Source: Clostridia bacterium
GTDB lineage: Bacteria > Bacillota > Clostridia > Christensenellales > Aristaeellaceae
Direction: 5' to 3'
Length of the DNA: 40,590 nucleotides
Assembly: GCA_017428385.1 (NCBI GenBank)
Contig: JAFRQX010000016.1
Span: 1 to 40,590, forward strand
A program made the position numbers and the translations under genes. Below the pieces are notes generated by a model, which worked only from the letters and a program-made list of their open reading frames with translations, ran no database searches and had not been told where the DNA came from. How positions within the stretch are numbered: position 1 is the first letter of the stretch; the number at the start of each line of letters is the position of its first letter. Shown in pieces: positions 16,973 to 26,202 of the stretch.

Positions 16973-19540
16973 ATGAAACACCAGATCGGTAAAAAGTTGA
17001 TCCTGTGGCTGGCAGCATTGATGCTGCTTGTAACCTCCTGCGCTACAGCTTTCGCATCGCCGGGAGACCGTACGCTAAAACACGTTTCTACCGTGAATTA
17101 TGATGCCTATGACAGCAATGATCTTGTTTTCAGAAGCGGGGATGGTTTCTGTGTTATCACATCAAATGATACGGGAAGATATTTGCTGAAATACGCGGAT
17201 ACCGAGTCGGAACCTGAAAAATTTGTTATTGAGGAATACAATCGCGACTCCTGGGATGAAGAGGAAGAAGACGGAGCCGCCGCTGAGGAACAGGTAACCG
17301 GCGAGACCGCTGAAGCTGGTGAACCGGATGCCGAAAAGGCGGTGGATGGAAAGCCAGAAACCGCTGAACCGGCAGTTGACACTGAAGCTGAATCCGAAGG
17401 ACAGCCGGCAGTTGAAGGTCTGCTGAACTGGGATGACATTGACTGGTCGGATGAAGCCCTGAACTCCGAAGATATGCCGGAAGGCTTCATGGACGGGGAA
17501 ATGTATGAATATGTGCCTGAACCCTACGTCAACACTTGGATTGGCTGGAACGGAGAACTCTATGGCATCGGGGTTACAGAAACCTGGGATGATGAAATCC
17601 AGCAAAGCCATGTCGAAGGCATTAAGCTTCAGCGTATCCGGTTTGAAGACGGCAAAGTCATCAAAGAGGATACGGAATACCCGGACTGGGATCATGAAAT
17701 ACTGCTTGAAGCCCTGGAAATGGACGGTTATTTCTACCTGAACGACTACGTCGTTTCCGGAGACTTGTTAATGATATTATCCTGGGGAATGAACGGCCAG
17801 AAAATCGTTACGGTTAACCTGAAGACCGGCAGCGTTTCATCAATAGAAGCAGGAGAAAACACTGTCGCATTTACAGCGGGACCGGATGACACCCTAATCC
17901 TGGCCAGTTATGACTGGGAAACCCAGAAGAATACGATCGTCCGGAAGAGCCTGGCCGATGGAAAAGATGAAGTCATTGCGGAATATGAAAAAGGCGCTCA
18001 ATCCATGGGCCTTGGTTATGAGAAGGACACGGATACGCTGTACATGGTCAGGAACGGTGAACTGTGGAAAGCTCCGCTGGCGGACGCGGCCAATGCGGTG
18101 GCAGTCAATGACTGCCCGCTGACAGACTGTTCAATCGTACCGATGGGGGATGGCTTTGTTCTGCTCTGGAACAGAAACAACATCCTGCTCCGGAACACGG
18201 ACCCGACGGTTCGCGGCACGATTGCGCTGCACGTTGAGGACAATACCGGCTATAACGAGACCATGGCTGAAACTGTGTTTACCCTGAGCGAGAAGCGGGG
18301 CGACCTTTCCGTTATTGTTAACCAGCGGTATGACTGGCGTGACAGTTCCACTGTCCTGCAGGATATGATGAACAAGGACAGCGGAACGGATATCTATGTG
18401 CTGCCGTATGATGGAGCTAATTTCAACGCGCTTAAAAACCGCGGATACCTGGCGGACCTGGGCGATAACGCGGAGATTGCCAAGTATGTAGACCGGATGT
18501 ATCCCTATATCCAGGACGCTTTGAAAGTGGACGGAAAGATCATCGCCGTTCCGATCGGACTGAACGGATACACATTCGGTATCAGCTATAAGGCATGGAA
18601 GAAGATCGGCGGTACCGAAGAGGAACTGCCGAAGACCTGGGATCAGTTCCTTGACTGGATGGAAAAGCTGCCGGAGCGGCTTGAAGGAACGGAAATTTCC
18701 ATCTGCAATGATACCTATGCGGCGGATTCGCTGTCCGGCATGTTCATGGAGACTGTAATGCATCAGCATCAGATGCGGATGGAAAGCAAGGGAGAAGAAG
18801 TTGTGTTCAATACGCCTGAGATGAGAAAGCTGATTGAGCGCATATACAATATGGATTTGAAATCACTGGGCATGAAATCCTGGGAGGATGAGGATAACAC
18901 CGGCGGCTATATTTCGTATGATGACTCTGCCATTATCAGCAGTTATACAACACCTCCGATGGGAGAGCAATACTCAGGCGGCGGATATCCCATTGCCCTG
19001 AGCCTCGCAGAGGATGAGGAACCGATTGTGCCGGTGCAGCTCTACGTCGCGTGCGTGAATCCCTTCTCTGAACATGCCAAGGAGGCCAAGGAGTTCCTGG
19101 CACTGGCCATGGAAAACCTGCAACTCATTGCAGAGTATACCTTCTTTGCCGATAAGACAGAACCTCTCCGTTATTCATCTTATGAGGAAGACAGAAAGAG
19201 AACGGAAAAATACCTGGAAGAAGCAAAGAAATACCGTGATGAGGCTGAGGAAGGCGAGGACAAGATCTACGCTGAAGACTCCGTGAAAATGTGGGAAGAA
19301 CAGCTCGAACAGATGGAAGACTATTCCTGGCAGATGAATCCGGAAACGATTGAACGCTACCAGAAAATCCTTCCCGCGTGCAGGGTGCTGGATCATGATT
19401 TCATGCAGGAAATCCAGAGTACTGTCAGTGAACAAGATGAACAGTTGATGAAGGAGTACACTGGTGATAATATGGATATTGAGAAGATTCTCAGCTTCTA
19501 TGACCAGAAGATTCAAATGATCCGGATGGAAGGGAAATGA
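16973..19540 (+). CDS. Lipoprotein with sensor-like N half and solute-binding C half (paralogue 3)
   Basis: At 855 residues the longest of the three paralogues. Lipobox-like VTSC (Cys23), then a beta-rich region, an acidic and alanine-rich insert (about 90-165), and the solute-binding half with RGDLSVIVNQ, TDIYVLPYD, YLADLGDN and GTEEELPKTWDQFLDW. A charged helical segment (about 740-790, many E and K) precedes the shared MIRME end. It sits seven bases before the permease pair, so this copy is the most likely cognate receptor for them. GGGGAGG precedes the start. Confidence 0.82.
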   Translation: MKHQIGKKLILWLAALMLLVTSCATAFASPGDRTLKHVSTVNYDAYDSNDLVFRSGDGFCVITSNDTGRYLLKYADTESEPEKFVIEEYNRDSWDEEEEDGAAAEEQVTGETAEAGEPDAEKAVDGKPETAEPAVDTEAESEGQPAVEGLLNWDDIDWSDEALNSEDMPEGFMDGEMYEYVPEPYVNTWIGWNGELYGIGVTETWDDEIQQSHVEGIKLQRIRFEDGKVIKEDTEYPDWDHEILLEALEMDGYFYLNDYVVSGDLLMILSWGMNGQKIVTVNLKTGSVSSIEAGENTVAFTAGPDDTLILASYDWETQKNTIVRKSLADGKDEVIAEYEKGAQSMGLGYEKDTDTLYMVRNGELWKAPLADAANAVAVNDCPLTDCSIVPMGDGFVLLWNRNNILLRNTDPTVRGTIALHVEDNTGYNETMAETVFTLSEKRGDLSVIVNQRYDWRDSSTVLQDMMNKDSGTDIYVLPYDGANFNALKNRGYLADLGDNAEIAKYVDRMYPYIQDALKVDGKIIAVPIGLNGYTFGISYKAWKKIGGTEEELPKTWDQFLDWMEKLPERLEGTEISICNDTYAADSLSGMFMETVMHQHQMRMESKGEEVVFNTPEMRKLIERIYNMDLKSLGMKSWEDEDNTGGYISYDDSAIISSYTTPPMGEQYSGGGYPIALSLAEDEEPIVPVQLYVACVNPFSEHAKEAKEFLALAMENLQLIAEYTFFADKTEPLRYSSYEEDRKRTEKYLEEAKKYRDEAEEGEDKIYAEDSVKMWEEQLEQMEDYSWQMNPETIERYQKILPACRVLDHDFMQEIQSTVSEQDEQLMKEYTGDNMDIEKILSFYDQKIQMIRMEGK

Positions 19541-19546
19541 TTCCTT

Positions 19547-20413
19547 TTGTATAAGAAATTTCGACTGGCATGGCCGTTCCTGCTGCCGGGACTGGCGGGA
19601 TTGCTGATTTTCTACGGGATCCCGTTTGTGGGCGGAATCTGGTACAGCGTGACAGACGGTAAAGTCCAGAACGCGTTTGTAGGGCTTGAGAACTACATCT
19701 CAGTCTGGAACAACACCATGTTCCAGATGGGCCTGAAAAACACCATGGAGCTGTCCCTGATCTGCGCGCCGCTGCTGTTCCTGCTGTCCTTTGTGCTGGC
19801 AGCAGGACTGCACCGGATCCGCCCGGCCGGCGGGTTCTTCCGCTCCAGCGTGCTGCTGCCTTACCTGATGCCGTCATCGGCCATTCTGCTGATCTGGCTG
19901 ATATGGTTTGATTTCCGTGGACCGGTGAACCGCCTGCTGGCACAGTTTGGCGCTGAACGGATTGACTGGCTTATTGGGCCGGAAGCCCGTATTCCGGTCA
20001 TCCTGCTGTTCCTGTGGAAGAACCTGGGCTTCTGCGTGGTCATCTTTATGTCCGCGCTGCAGTCTATTCCGGAATCGCTGTATGAATACGCGACGCTGGA
20101 AGGCGCTTCCTTTATGAAACAGACCTTCCGGATTACCCTGCCGCTGGCGGTGCCTTCCGCCTTCCTGGTGGGTATCCTGTCCTTTGTGAACGCGTTCAGG
20201 ATTTTTAAAGAAGTCTACTTTATTGCCGGCGCCTATCCGAATGAGCCGCTTTTGTACACGCTCCAGAACTACATGAGCAATATGTTCAACCAGCTGAGTT
20301 ATCAGAACGTGACAACAGCTGCCTATATCTTTGCTGTGATCGTGTTCGTGCTCTTCGGTGTGCTCTTCCTGAGCCAGCGGTCAGCGCTGAAACGGCTGAA
20401 CGGAGGCGATTGA
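19547..20413 (+). CDS. MalF-type sugar ABC transporter permease
   Basis: A 288-residue integral membrane protein of the CUT1 sugar-importer class with about six helices. The N-terminus LAWPFLLPGLAGLLIFYGIPF is typical, and the cytoplasmic EAA loop lies at about 180-200 (EYATLEGASFMKQTFRITLP), where the ATPase docks. The start codon is TTG at 19547, with a weak GAAGGGA upstream; no ATG fits better. It follows the third lipoprotein directly and precedes its MalG-type partner by four bases. No ATPase gene is present; CUT1 systems in Bacillota commonly share an MsmX/MsmK-type ATPase encoded elsewhere. Confidence 0.9.
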   Translation: MYKKFRLAWPFLLPGLAGLLIFYGIPFVGGIWYSVTDGKVQNAFVGLENYISVWNNTMFQMGLKNTMELSLICAPLLFLLSFVLAAGLHRIRPAGGFFRSSVLLPYLMPSSAILLIWLIWFDFRGPVNRLLAQFGAERIDWLIGPEARIPVILLFLWKNLGFCVVIFMSALQSIPESLYEYATLEGASFMKQTFRITLPLAVPSAFLVGILSFVNAFRIFKEVYFIAGAYPNEPLLYTLQNYMSNMFNQLSYQNVTTAAYIFAVIVFVLFGVLFLSQRSALKRLNGGD

Positions 20414-20417
20414 GAAA

Positions 20418-21278
20418 ATGAGTAATCAAAAAGGCTTCCGGATCTGGCTGGCCAGGATTGTGCTGACGCTGTTTGCGGTGATTATCCTGCTGCCGATGGT
20501 ACAGACCTTCCTGTATTCCTTCTCTTCCATACCGGAAATGCAGGGACTGATGGACACACGGGGAAAGAGAACCGAAGAAACATGGATGGACCTGCACCTG
20601 TCACCCCATAAAATCTCGCTGGGACAGTATGAGCAGGTGCTGGTAAAGGATGAGGAGATCCTGCGTTTCTTTACCAATTCCGTTGTCTATGCGGTGGCCA
20701 TTCTGCTGGGGCAGGCCTTTGTGGTCCCGGCGATGGCATTCGGACTGAGCAAGTTTAAATTCCGCGGACGGGAAACACTTTTTTTCATGATCGTGATGCT
20801 GATGCTTCTGCCCTTCCAGGTGACGATGGTGCCGAATGTGCTGACGCTTCGGTTCATGGGGCTACTGGATACGGCGTGGGCTGTGATCCTGCCGATGCTT
20901 TTTGCTCCGTTCTTTATTTTCCTCATCCGTCAGTTTATGATTTCCCTGCCGGATGAACTGCTGGAAGCGTCTTCCATAGACGGAGCCGGCCCGTTCCGCT
21001 CCTTCCTGTGGATTGTGCTGCCGGTTTGCCGGCCAGTATTGGGCGCGGCGGCAGCGCTTTCCTTCGCGGAGAGCTGGAACCTGGTGGAACAGCCGCTGAC
21101 GTACCTGAGCAAAAGCGAAACGCTGATGCCGCTGTCTACACGGTTTAACCAGATGATGGCAGGGAACCAGGGATATGAGTTTGCCGGCGCGGCGCTGTAC
21201 ATTCTGCCCGCACTGCTGATTTACCTGTTCTTCCAGGAGGATATTCTGGCCGGGATTCAGCTGACGGAAATGAAATAA
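20418..21278 (+). CDS. MalG-type sugar ABC transporter permease
   Basis: A 286-residue partner of the MalF-type protein. Hydrophobic segments lie at about 11-33, 86-110, 120-140, 150-172 and near the C-terminus. The EAA loop is at about 180-200 (ELLEASSIDGAGPFRSFLWI), close to the family consensus. The C-terminal FQEDILAGIQLTEMK matches the usual QxxxxxGxTxGAVK tail region. Its ribosome site (GGAGG) lies inside the preceding gene. The substrate is not evident; neighbours suggest a carbohydrate but an alternative ligand is possible. Confidence 0.92.
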   Translation: MSNQKGFRIWLARIVLTLFAVIILLPMVQTFLYSFSSIPEMQGLMDTRGKRTEETWMDLHLSPHKISLGQYEQVLVKDEEILRFFTNSVVYAVAILLGQAFVVPAMAFGLSKFKFRGRETLFFMIVMLMLLPFQVTMVPNVLTLRFMGLLDTAWAVILPMLFAPFFIFLIRQFMISLPDELLEASSIDGAGPFRSFLWIVLPVCRPVLGAAAALSFAESWNLVEQPLTYLSKSETLMPLSTRFNQMMAGNQGYEFAGAALYILPALLIYLFFQEDILAGIQLTEMK

Positions 21279-21315
21279 GAGGCTAGCCTGAGAGGCGGAA
21301 AGGTCTGATGAGGAT

Positions 21316-22701
21316 ATGACACTCAAAAAATTCGCTCTGCGGGGAATGATCGTGCTTGCGGTAGTGATTGCACTGTGCGTGCTGTTTTCCGGTACATTCC
21401 GTTCGCTGACCACAGCGAAAGTGACTAAGGCGGACGTAAAAAACGGCAAACTGGAGACAGCAACCGTGCTGATGGGGAAGGTGGTTTTCCCGGAAGAAGA
21501 GGAAATCACGATCCAGGTTCCGGACGACCTGAGCCTGACGGTTCAGCGGCTGTATGTCACGCCCGGTGAGCAGGTTAAAAAAGGTACCAGATTGATGGCC
21601 GCGATGGTGACAGACGGGGATAAAAAACTGGCTGAACTGCAGGAAAAATATGACAAAGCCCGGGATACGCTGGACAACTGGGACCGGAAGCACGGGGAAA
21701 TCAGGCTGAGCCGCAATGAGGAAGCCTGGATGAATGCCTACACTGCCGCCAGGACAGCGGAAGACCAGGAGTTGGAGCTCCGGCATGCCCTGATGGCGAA
21801 CCTGGGGCTTTCCAATGCAAACGACCTGAATGAAACAACGGTCAAGAAAGCTGCCAAGGCTGCCAAGGACAAGGGTGACAAGAAAGCCGCCCAGGCGATC
21901 CTGGAGGAGTACAATAACTGGCTGACGGCTAAAAACGCGATGACCGACGCGCAGAAGAAACTGAAAAGCCTGGATCGGTATGCCGTAGAGGATTCGGTCT
22001 GGACCACGCTGCAGGAAAAGAATACAACGATCAAAGAAAAAGAAGAGATCGAAGACAAGATGATGGCTATCCGTCAGCTGCAGAAACAGGTGGCGGAGAT
22101 CAGCGCTCCCCATGACGGCTATGTGATTGAAGTAAAGACCCAGAAGGACGCCGTGATCAACGGCGGAGAGACGGATCTTTTCCTGATTACTCCGGAAGGC
22201 AAAGACCCTGTGCTGCGCGCGGAACTGACAGATAGAAGAAAGACAGTCCAGAAGGGCGCGGTGGTTTCCGTTCCCATCGATGAATGGATGCGTGTGGAAA
22301 CAAAGGTGATTGCGACCGGCCTGACAAAATCCGGCGAGCCATATGTGGACGTCAAAATACCGGAGGACCTGACCGGCCGCATCAGCCGCATGGTGAGGGA
22401 AAACGAAGAAATCAAAATGAAAGCGACGGTCCGTGCGAAGGACAGCTCCACTTTGATTCCGAAGGCAGCAGTGCGCGGAAGTGGCGAGAATAGTTATGTT
22501 TATGTGGGAGAGGCTCATCAGTCCCTGTTCGGGGATACCCGTTACGAGGTGAAAGAAGTCAAACTCAAAGTGCTGGGTGAAAATGAAAAAACCGTTTCAA
22601 CGGATAACAACGAGCTGACCTGGAGCGGTCCTGTCATATATCTGGAGGACAGGGAAATCGCAGAAGGTTCTTATGTGATGTTGCGCGACGGTAAGGAGTA
22701 A
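21316..22701 (+). CDS. HlyD/MacA-type membrane-fusion adaptor (adaptor 2)
   Basis: A 461-residue membrane-anchored adaptor. One N-terminal helix (about 9-26), a first lipoyl half motif (VPDDLSLTVQRLYVTPGEQV, about 68-87), a long charged coiled-coil hairpin (about 100-255), a second lipoyl half (ISAPHDGYVIEVKTQKDAV, about 257-275), then beta-barrel segments and a membrane-proximal domain. This is the classic plan of efflux adaptors that work with MacB-like ABC permeases, and such a permease follows six bases downstream. The ribosome site is weak (AAAGG about twelve bases upstream). It differs in plan from adaptor 1, which lacks the coiled coil. Confidence 0.85.
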   Translation: MTLKKFALRGMIVLAVVIALCVLFSGTFRSLTTAKVTKADVKNGKLETATVLMGKVVFPEEEEITIQVPDDLSLTVQRLYVTPGEQVKKGTRLMAAMVTDGDKKLAELQEKYDKARDTLDNWDRKHGEIRLSRNEEAWMNAYTAARTAEDQELELRHALMANLGLSNANDLNETTVKKAAKAAKDKGDKKAAQAILEEYNNWLTAKNAMTDAQKKLKSLDRYAVEDSVWTTLQEKNTTIKEKEEIEDKMMAIRQLQKQVAEISAPHDGYVIEVKTQKDAVINGGETDLFLITPEGKDPVLRAELTDRRKTVQKGAVVSVPIDEWMRVETKVIATGLTKSGEPYVDVKIPEDLTGRISRMVRENEEIKMKATVRAKDSSTLIPKAAVRGSGENSYVYVGEAHQSLFGDTRYEVKEVKLKVLGENEKTVSTDNNELTWSGPVIYLEDREIAEGSYVMLRDGKE

Positions 22702-22707
22702 GCAGGA

Positions 22708-23916
22708 ATGGAACGAAAATTCCGGTTTTCATTTTTACTGCTGGTGGGAATCCTCCTGCTGGGCGCGGGCCTGATTGGCCTGACCACAGTACCGGATGTG
22801 CTGCAGTATGCCTTCCTTCCCTCCTCAGTGAGCAATACGGAAACCATGCTGCCGGCGGAAACCACGGAGGATGATTCGTCCATTGCCGCTGAACCGGCTA
22901 ATAAGAAGCCTGCAGTGTCCACCACGCCCCTGTATGACCTGTATATAAAAGCGGCTGAGAACATGGGTGAATTGTTCCCAAAGCTGACGATGCATGGCGT
23001 GAAGGCAGGTGTGAGCCTGGAGGTTGAAGGAATAGAACCACAGAGCGTTTACCTGTACTCACTTGGACCGCACTGGAACGAGGTCTATTATCCGAATGTC
23101 GTGAAAGGCCGGATCCTTGGCACTACAGACGCGGAAGAGGCACTTGAGGTTGTTGTGCTGGATGAAGAAACCGCGTTTAAGTTTTTCCGGGACGTGGATC
23201 CCATTGACCAGCTGGTGACCTACGGCGGGAAAAAGCTGGAAGTGGCGGGCGTGGCCCCGCACAGCAAAAAGCTTGGTGAAACAGGAGACTTCGCGGCCTG
23301 GGTTCCGCTGGATCAGTTGACAGACGCTGACCTGCTGATCCTGTCCGCACCGGCAAAATCCGGAGATCTGTTCCCCGCGTTCAAAAAATACGCGGAGAGC
23401 GTATGTGGCAAGGGGACGGCAATCGACCTGTCCCAGGAAAAATTCCGGGCATTGATGCCGCTGGTACTGGTTCTGGTGATCGTGGTCATCTGGCTGATGA
23501 AGCGCTGGATCCGCCGCCTGACAGGCTTTATCCGGGTTCAGGTGGAAAAGATCAGGGTGGAAAGGCAGCACAGCTACCCCAAGAAGCTGATTCCTTATGC
23601 CGCCCTGCAGATGCTGCCGGTTGTGCTGCTGATTGTGCTGACGATCGCGGTTTGCTTCGGGGTGGCTGTGGTTGCCATGAAACCGATGCAGATCTTCCCG
23701 GAATGGGTTCCGGAGACGCTGGGTGAATATGAGCCCTGGGTCGCCAGATTCTGGCAGCTGGTGAATGTATCAGCTCAGCCCATCACCATGAAGACGCCGG
23801 AGCTGGCGGAAGTGCAGTTCTGGAGCAGCCTGATCCTGTGGGGAACCTTCGTGATCCTCCTGCGGGCCGCAAAGAACACACTGACAGGGTTCTTAGGAGA
23901 AAAAAAAGAAAGCTAA
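22708..23916 (+). CDS. MacB-type ABC permease without ATPase domain
   Basis: A 402-residue protein with helix 1 (about 9-28), an extracytoplasmic MacB-like core (about 75-245, with VVLDEETAFKFFRDVDPIDQLV and KLEVAGVAPHS), helix 2 (about 249-266), helix 3 (about 296-324) and a last helix (about 370-386). This four-helix layout matches the FtsX/MacB permease class, though the stalk helices are unusual and the cytoplasmic loop after helix 2 is strongly basic (RIRRLTGFIRVQVEKIRVER segment). No ATP-binding domain and no neighbouring ATPase gene were seen. A scrap of its 3' end is duplicated at 26203. It closes the long operon, with a terminator downstream. Confidence 0.7.
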   Translation: MERKFRFSFLLLVGILLLGAGLIGLTTVPDVLQYAFLPSSVSNTETMLPAETTEDDSSIAAEPANKKPAVSTTPLYDLYIKAAENMGELFPKLTMHGVKAGVSLEVEGIEPQSVYLYSLGPHWNEVYYPNVVKGRILGTTDAEEALEVVVLDEETAFKFFRDVDPIDQLVTYGGKKLEVAGVAPHSKKLGETGDFAAWVPLDQLTDADLLILSAPAKSGDLFPAFKKYAESVCGKGTAIDLSQEKFRALMPLVLVLVIVVIWLMKRWIRRLTGFIRVQVEKIRVERQHSYPKKLIPYAALQMLPVVLLIVLTIAVCFGVAVVAMKPMQIFPEWVPETLGEYEPWVARFWQLVNVSAQPITMKTPELAEVQFWSSLILWGTFVILLRAAKNTLTGFLGEKKES

Positions 23917-23974
23917 AACATCGGAATTGTATTATGTAAATAATACTTTGTGTCGTTGTTATGTAACGAAAAGG

Positions 23975-24032
23975 AAGGGCTTCTCTGTTATCTAAACCTC
24001 AAAGGTTTACGTGACAGAGGGCCTGTTTTTTA
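23975..24032 (+). terminator. Terminator after the lipoprotein/transport cluster
   Basis: A long stem (GGCTTCTCTGT paired with ACAGAGGGCC, inner AAACCT with AGGTTT) followed by TGTTTTTTAT. It ends the operon reading through the MacB-type gene. Confidence 0.75.
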
Positions 24033-24402
24033 TGGAACAAACAGGAATTGATGAAAAAACACCTACGCAAACTATGAATGTGATGCATATTTTGTTTAAT
24101 ATGCTATGATTCTTTTTTGTGTGTCAACAAAAAGAGTGATTAAAAGAATTCAGGGAATGAAGTGTTACACGCATTTATTATCGATAGAAATGCAAATAAG
24201 TATATGATTATTTGCATGAACGGGATGATTTTACTGAGATTATACGTCAATTGTATGAAAGGGTTTTTATGGCGCCAAATAAAAACCACACTAAGGTGCT
24301 GGAAGGGAGGGCAGAGAATCAAAACAGCACGATATCGCATGTCTACACAATTATAATAACAAAATAGGAACAATGATGCTTGAGAAAAAGGAGAAAAATA
24401 TA
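24033..24402. promoter_or_regulatory. AT-rich intergenic region with inverted repeats ahead of a secreted protein
   Basis: Contains inverted repeats GCATATT/AATATGC (24085-24104) and a perfect 10-bp pair ATGCAAATAA/TTATTTGCAT (24190-24217), plus TATAAT at 24352-24357 with no clear -35. The base composition shifts abruptly to AT-rich here. A 64-codon frame in it has no ribosome site and is not called. Confidence 0.4.
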
Positions 24403-25014
24403 ATGAAAACTAAAGCATGGTTTATGGTGCTAGCTGTTATTATGTCTTTATTTGTATTATGTACCTGTGCACTCGCTGATAGTTGGGCACCAGCTGATCC
24501 AAACTGGAATGTGGACAAGTCTAAATTGGAGACTTCTTATAATTTAACTAAAACGTATAAATACAATACATCTAAGATATGGTACAGCGCCAAATCGACA
24601 AAATGGACGGCATACAAAAGATTAACTTCCAGTTTTAAGCATTATAAAGGAGAATCTAATCAGACTAGAGGTATGTCGACATCTTATACTCATACATTCC
24701 AGGGTTCATTCTCTGGGAAGGATGGAGGTTTGATTAAGAATTACGGTATTAATTTGGGGTATTCTTATTCTTTTAGTTCTACAAGTACAGTTAGTGACAG
24801 TATTAGTGCAACACTTAAGGATGGTTGGTACTATTATGGTCAGCGGGGGAAGACGAAGGACTTCAAATATTTAGTTCATAAGGAAACATATAAAAAGAAT
24901 TCTAACGGAAAATATGTCCTCGAAAAAACTGATCCCGATCAGGTGTCCAAAGCAACTTTGCTTGATCCGGCAACATATTGTACATGGGTATATGATTGCC
25001 CGATTGATGACTAA
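24403..25014 (+). CDS. Small secreted protein of unknown function, AT-rich
   Basis: A 203-residue exported protein. Signal peptide about 1-25 (cleavage after CALA); the mature part is rich in Ser, Thr, Lys and Tyr, with a serine/threonine-rich beta-like central stretch (SYSFSSTSTVSDSISATLKDG, about residues 125-145 of the precursor). AAGGAG lies nine bases before ATG 24403. Codon use is AT-rich, unlike the GC-rich genes on both sides, which suggests recent acquisition or separate evolution. Its lysine-rich, aromatic-rich composition and layout recall the two secreted proteins at 31019 and 32023, but I cannot demonstrate homology by eye. A toxin, bacteriocin or colonisation factor is possible; no family was recognised. 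Confidence 0.7.
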   Translation: MKTKAWFMVLAVIMSLFVLCTCALADSWAPADPNWNVDKSKLETSYNLTKTYKYNTSKIWYSAKSTKWTAYKRLTSSFKHYKGESNQTRGMSTSYTHTFQGSFSGKDGGLIKNYGINLGYSYSFSSTSTVSDSISATLKDGWYYYGQRGKTKDFKYLVHKETYKKNSNGKYVLEKTDPDQVSKATLLDPATYCTWVYDCPIDD

Positions 25015-25023
25015 TGCTTAAGG

Positions 25024-25062
25024 CAGGAGCGGGGATCGGCATGATACTGGTTCCCGCTCCTG
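25024..25062 (+). terminator. Hairpin after the secreted protein
   Basis: Perfect 10-bp arms (CAGGAGCGGG and CCCGCTCCTG) with a 19-base loop, directly after the stop codon. It lacks a T tract, so termination is only possible, not assured. It may instead separate the two genes of the module. Confidence 0.45.
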
Positions 25063-25120
25063 TAAAAGGATATAAGGATATGACTATAGAAAAACAATGG
25101 TATTGACAGGGAGTGTAATC

Positions 25121-26164
25121 ATGAAAAGGATTGGTCGGATATTTTGCCTGATTGCTTTGGTCTGTCTATGTATTTCATTCCTTTTGTCTTCTGCCCTTGG
25201 TGAAGCAGTGGAGTTTTATTATCAAGCACAATCCAGTTATAAGATAACAGTACCTTTCAGCGAAACAGAGCAATTTCCTTTTTTTGTGGATGTACCTATT
25301 ACTATTATTTATGCTGGTGAAGACAAATATAGTGATCTTTTGTATGCAAAATCAGATTATACGATTGGAAATGATGTAATATTACATGGTGAAAATATTG
25401 AAATGTTGACCGGGAATAAAATACAGGTAAGCCAACAAAAACTATCGGATTATAATCTGGATGATCATTATTATGATGTATTGACAGCTAAATATTGCGA
25501 ACAAGAATTACATAACGTTGATAAGAAGACGCTGCATGATAATAAGAATAAGATAAGACAATGGATTTCTTCATATGCTGATAAGAGTTATATACTAATG
25601 ATCGATATGTATATTTATAAGGGCGTTACAGAAGACATTCGTATAGACAGCATGGATCTTCCTGAACTGAATATTTCTCTTCGTTTTGATGATATGGCTA
25701 TTGAAACAATGGATATCCCTAATGATGTAATTGTTGATAATATGGAGAGTGTTATCGATTTTACCTCAGCAAATGGTATCCTTAAATGTAATACCATATG
25801 TAAATCTGGGTTTACATTTATAGATGGAGATGCAATTGTAGGATTGAAGCAAATTTGTATGGAATCAGCGAATGACGTTAGTGTGGTAGTTAATGCTGAT
25901 AATTATGCTGAATATGCTGAATTGTTGGGAAATGAAGGCTATGAGGAGCAGAAAAAAACAAATATTCAGCCAGGAGAAAGTTTTAGTTTATGTTTTGAAT
26001 ACATTCTATCTGAAAAAGAAGAAGAACTATACGATAAAGACTCTATCCTCATGAGCTATATTGTTAAGGCTGTTGATGACAAGGGACAAGAACATTGGAC
26101 ATTTGGATATAATGCGTATATGTTGGATCCGGCTTACTTGATTTATCGCGTTATGCCAAAGTAA
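25121..26164 (+). CDS. Secreted protein of unknown function, AT-rich
   Basis: A 347-residue exported protein with signal segment 1-28 (LLSSALG). The mature part is acidic, Ile/Asp/Tyr-rich, and includes beta-strand-like repeats; no catalytic motif is seen. GGGAG lies seven bases before ATG 25121, favouring it over an upstream in-frame ATG. It shares the AT-rich composition of the preceding gene and probably travels with it as a two-gene module. A partner, immunity or processing role for the preceding small secreted protein is conceivable but unsupported. Confidence 0.7.
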   Translation: MKRIGRIFCLIALVCLCISFLLSSALGEAVEFYYQAQSSYKITVPFSETEQFPFFVDVPITIIYAGEDKYSDLLYAKSDYTIGNDVILHGENIEMLTGNKIQVSQQKLSDYNLDDHYYDVLTAKYCEQELHNVDKKTLHDNKNKIRQWISSYADKSYILMIDMYIYKGVTEDIRIDSMDLPELNISLRFDDMAIETMDIPNDVIVDNMESVIDFTSANGILKCNTICKSGFTFIDGDAIVGLKQICMESANDVSVVVNADNYAEYAELLGNEGYEEQKKTNIQPGESFSLCFEYILSEKEEELYDKDSILMSYIVKAVDDKGQEHWTFGYNAYMLDPAYLIYRVMPK

Positions 26165-26202
26165 GCCTACAGGATTATGAATTAATAGTGGGAAGTTATC
26201 AG

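Noticed and set aside
24162..24356. 64-codon frame before the first AT-rich secreted protein
   Set aside because: No ribosome site, no signal peptide and no similarity to anything recognised; it overlaps inverted repeats.
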